Source of the DNA: Antribacter soli
GTDB lineage: Bacteria; Actinomycetota; Actinomycetes; Actinomycetales; Cellulomonadaceae
Length of the DNA: 64,000 nucleotides
Assembly (NCBI RefSeq): GCF_021568775.1
Contig: NZ_JAKGSG010000035.1
Span: 81,688 to 145,687, forward strand
Direction: 5' to 3'
Shown: piece after piece, positions 62,375-64,000 of the stretch
Layout of the letters: every line of letters begins with the position of its first letter
Position numbering within the stretch: the stretch's first letter is position 1
Notes under the pieces: model-generated
Told to the model about the DNA's origin: nothing
The model's input: the letters and a program-made list of their open reading frames with translations, nothing else
Databases searched by the model: none
Translations under genes and position numbers: made by a program

Positions 62375-62419
62375 ATGACAAGTGTACGACCGTTCGTATA
62401 GTGTGCGAACGGTCGTACA
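62375..62419 (+). promoter_or_regulatory. Promoter and paired TetR operators before the alpha/beta hydrolase
   Basis: TGTACGACCGTTCG (62383-62396) is exactly inverted at 62406-62419. Each arm belongs to a smaller dyad (TACGA/TCGTA at 62385-62398 and TGCGA/TCGTA at 62404-62417), so two TetR sites lie 19 bases apart. ATGACA (62375-62380), 16 bases and TATAGT (62397-62402) form a promoter for the hydrolase, buried in the operators. Confidence 0.75.
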
Positions 62420-62442
62420 GTTTTCCGATCAAGGAGGTCCCC

Positions 62443-63309
62443 ATGCCCCGCGTCCACGCCGCCGTGCGCGCCGGTTTCCGCACGCTCGCCACTGTCGCGC
62501 CGCCGCTGGCGGTCGAGGCCGCCTTCGCGGCGTTCCGCCGGGTCGGGCCGCCCGGCCGCGTGCGCGATCAGGACCGCGCCGTGCACGAGCGCGCACGCCG
62601 CGGCACGCTGCACGTGCGCGGCCACGAGGTCGTCACGTACGCCTGGGGCGACCCGGCCGCTCCCCCGGTGCTTCTGGTCCACGGCTGGAAGTCGCGCGCG
62701 TCACGGTTCGCCGCCCTGACCGCCGACCTCGAGGCGGCCGGCCTCCAGGTCCTCGCCTTCGACGGCGTGGCCCACGGCAGCTCCGCGGGCAGGACGACCA
62801 CGATCCTCGACCACCTCGAGATCCTGAACCGGATCGCCGACCGGCCCGCTGGTCTCGCCGCCGTCGTGGGCCACTCGTTCGGCGCGTTCGCGGCAGGCGT
62901 CGCCCTGCACGAAGGCCTGCCGGCGCGCAACTTCACCGCCGTCGCGGCGGTGCCCGGCTTCGACCACCTGACCAGCAGCTTCGCCGGCGCCGTCGGCCTG
63001 CCCGACCGGCTTCGCGAACCGCTCGCCCGCCGGATCTCGAGCGGCGCGTTCCCCGGCGAGCCCGACCCGCGGACCCGCTTCGACCTGCTGCTCAACCCGG
63101 CTCCGGAGGCCGTGCCCACCCTCTTCGTCCACGACGCCGGCGACCGCGAGGTGACGCACGCCCACGCCCACCGCCTCCATGCGGCACACCCGGGTAGCCG
63201 CCTGGTGGTCACGTCCGGGCTGGGGCACAACCGGGTTCTCGACGCACCGGAAGTTCGCGCGATGATCGTGGAGCACGTGACGTCGTCGCTCCACCCGGCC
63301 ACGAGCTGA
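62443..63309 (+). CDS. Alpha/beta hydrolase
   Basis: A 288-residue alpha/beta hydrolase. The nucleophile is Ser145 in GHSFG, the oxyanion stretch is HGWKSRASR near 80, an Asp lies in HDAGDREV (231 or 234) and the His is 262 in GLGHNRVL. AAGGAGG precedes the ATG at 62443. The first 50 residues lack a convincing signal peptide. It is divergent from its presumed TetR repressor and so probably belongs to an inducible ester or lactone response. Substrate unknown. Confidence 0.9.
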   Translation: MPRVHAAVRAGFRTLATVAPPLAVEAAFAAFRRVGPPGRVRDQDRAVHERARRGTLHVRGHEVVTYAWGDPAAPPVLLVHGWKSRASRFAALTADLEAAGLQVLAFDGVAHGSSAGRTTTILDHLEILNRIADRPAGLAAVVGHSFGAFAAGVALHEGLPARNFTAVAAVPGFDHLTSSFAGAVGLPDRLREPLARRISSGAFPGEPDPRTRFDLLLNPAPEAVPTLFVHDAGDREVTHAHAHRLHAAHPGSRLVVTSGLGHNRVLDAPEVRAMIVEHVTSSLHPATS

Positions 63310-63429
63310 GCCTCGCCGGGCGCGGGCCCACCGGGTGAATCACGGACGAAATATCACAGAGCAGCCAAATTACTTTGCCAGTCCATTACCATGGTGTCCG
63401 TTTCGTGCCGGATCGTCCAGGGGGGACAC

Positions 63430-64000
63430 ATGGCGGAGCACCTTCGTGACGCGGCCACGGCCGCGACAGCACTCGGCTTCCTCGGAACGCTCTGGTTCGC
63501 CTGGGCGTCGCCGCACGCGGCCCGGCTCTGGCGGCCGCTCGTCTGGGCGCTGACCGCGGGCGCCGGCGTCGTCACGGTGGTGGCGGGCGGCACAGTCGCG
63601 CGCACATGGTCCGGGCCCACGGTGCTCGACGCCGGGGCCGTCAGCTTCTACCTGCTCGCCCTTGCGCTGCACGCCGGGCTGTTCCGCCTGATCGCGGGGT
63701 ACGCCTCCCGCAACGGCCGCGCGACGAGCGTCCCGGTGATCGTCGCGGTGGGGACCGCCCTGCACGGCTTCCTCCTCGCGGAGGCGCTGCAGGTCCCGCT
63801 CCTCTACCACGCCGCGATCGCCGGCGTGGCGGTCGCACTCACGGCCGGACCGGTCGTCCGCCTCGTGCGCGGCGACGGCCAGGCCGCGACGGGCCTCGCG
63901 ACGGGCCTCGTCCTCGTGGTCACCGCCGTCGCGCTCCTGGTCGGGGGCCCCGCCCCCCCCGCCCGGGCGCCCCCCGGGGGCCGCGCGGCGCCCCCCCCCC
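63430..64000 (+). CDS. Multi-span membrane protein, 3'-truncated by the window end
   Basis: An open frame from ATG 63430 (GGGGGGA just upstream) to the window end with no stop, at least 170 credible residues. It begins MAEHLRDAATAATALGFLGTLWFAWASPH and contains about five or six hydrophobic spans (for example VVTVVAGGTVAR and FYLLALALHAGLFRLIAGY). No family recognised. The final 20 codons are unreliable because the sequence becomes C/G homopolymers. A lower-GC patch at about 63345-63400 upstream probably holds the promoter. Confidence 0.65.
   Translation, partial: MAEHLRDAATAATALGFLGTLWFAWASPHAARLWRPLVWALTAGAGVVTVVAGGTVARTWSGPTVLDAGAVSFYLLALALHAGLFRLIAGYASRNGRATSVPVIVAVGTALHGFLLAEALQVPLLYHAAIAGVAVALTAGPVVRLVRGDGQAATGLATGLVLVVTAVALLVGGPAPPARAPPGGRAAPPP
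63943..64000. other. Low-quality C/G homopolymer end
   Basis: The last bases are runs of C and G (eight C, five G, ten C) unlike the preceding coding sequence. This looks like consensus decay at a contig end. Confidence 0.6.

Overview
The window is a very high-GC actinobacterial chromosome segment, most likely from the Cellulomonas/Cellulosimicrobium/Promicromonosporaceae group (an inference). The clues are a GuaB1-type GMP reductase, a DUF3000 protein beside ribonuclease D, many GTG starts, many leaderless promoters, and secreted glycan hydrolases (GH16 with CBM6, GH43 with a ricin-type lectin domain). No rRNA, tRNA, CRISPR array or transposase was seen. The last ~60 bases degrade into C/G homopolymers and look like a poor contig end.

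Layout. 0.6-5.6 kb: glycogen/energy block (GlgX debranching enzyme, a TreZ-like protein that has lost active-site motifs, PPK2), then ZapE facing it. 6.7-10.2 kb (minus): gnd, an ATP-grasp ligase resembling D-aspartate ligases of peptidoglycan cross-bridges, and a degenerate SDR, all translationally coupled. 10.4-17 kb: DUF3000-rnd-FemAB-type transferase, then thiolase-fadB. 17-31 kb: a two-domain NAD-binding ion channel-like protein; a LacI-controlled GH16 glucanase; two paralogous membrane proteins with eight conserved cysteines and a shared promoter box; psuG-psuK; a GH43 arabinan-type hydrolase; a phosphoesterase; a MarR-controlled FAD oxidase. 31-36 kb: APC permease tail-to-tail with a PdxR/MocR regulator, an alpha/beta hydrolase divergent from its TetR regulator, and an orphan HTH protein. 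36-45 kb: metE behind a SAM riboswitch, a STAND NTPase with 46-residue TPRs behind a SNF2 helicase, a PPOX flavoprotein and a 92-bp tandem repeat array. 45-48 kb: HAD phosphatase, YbdK-type ligase, a cluster of dispersed repeats and a Phd/VapC toxin-antitoxin pair. 47.9-55.6 kb: MarR divergent from a tightly packed MFS-cydA-cydB-small membrane protein-cydD-cydC operon. 55.7-64 kb: dxs, guaB1, NUDIX CoA pyrophosphatase, XRE regulator, APH-family kinase, TetR/hydrolase pair and a truncated membrane protein.

How it fits together. The 10-17 kb block and dxs/guaB1 look like conserved core genes. The 38 kb between fadB and dxs looks like accessory cargo: polysaccharide breakdown, nucleoside salvage, detoxification pairs with clear palindromic operators, alternative respiration and a toxin-antitoxin module. 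Local regulators usually sit next to their targets, and many genes start at the transcription start itself. The best candidates for undescribed biology are the paired eight-cysteine membrane proteins, the small membrane protein embedded in the cyd operon, the inactivated-looking TreZ homologue, the coupled gnd/cross-bridge-ligase operon, the STAND-TPR/SNF2 pair and a family of small dispersed palindromic repeats.
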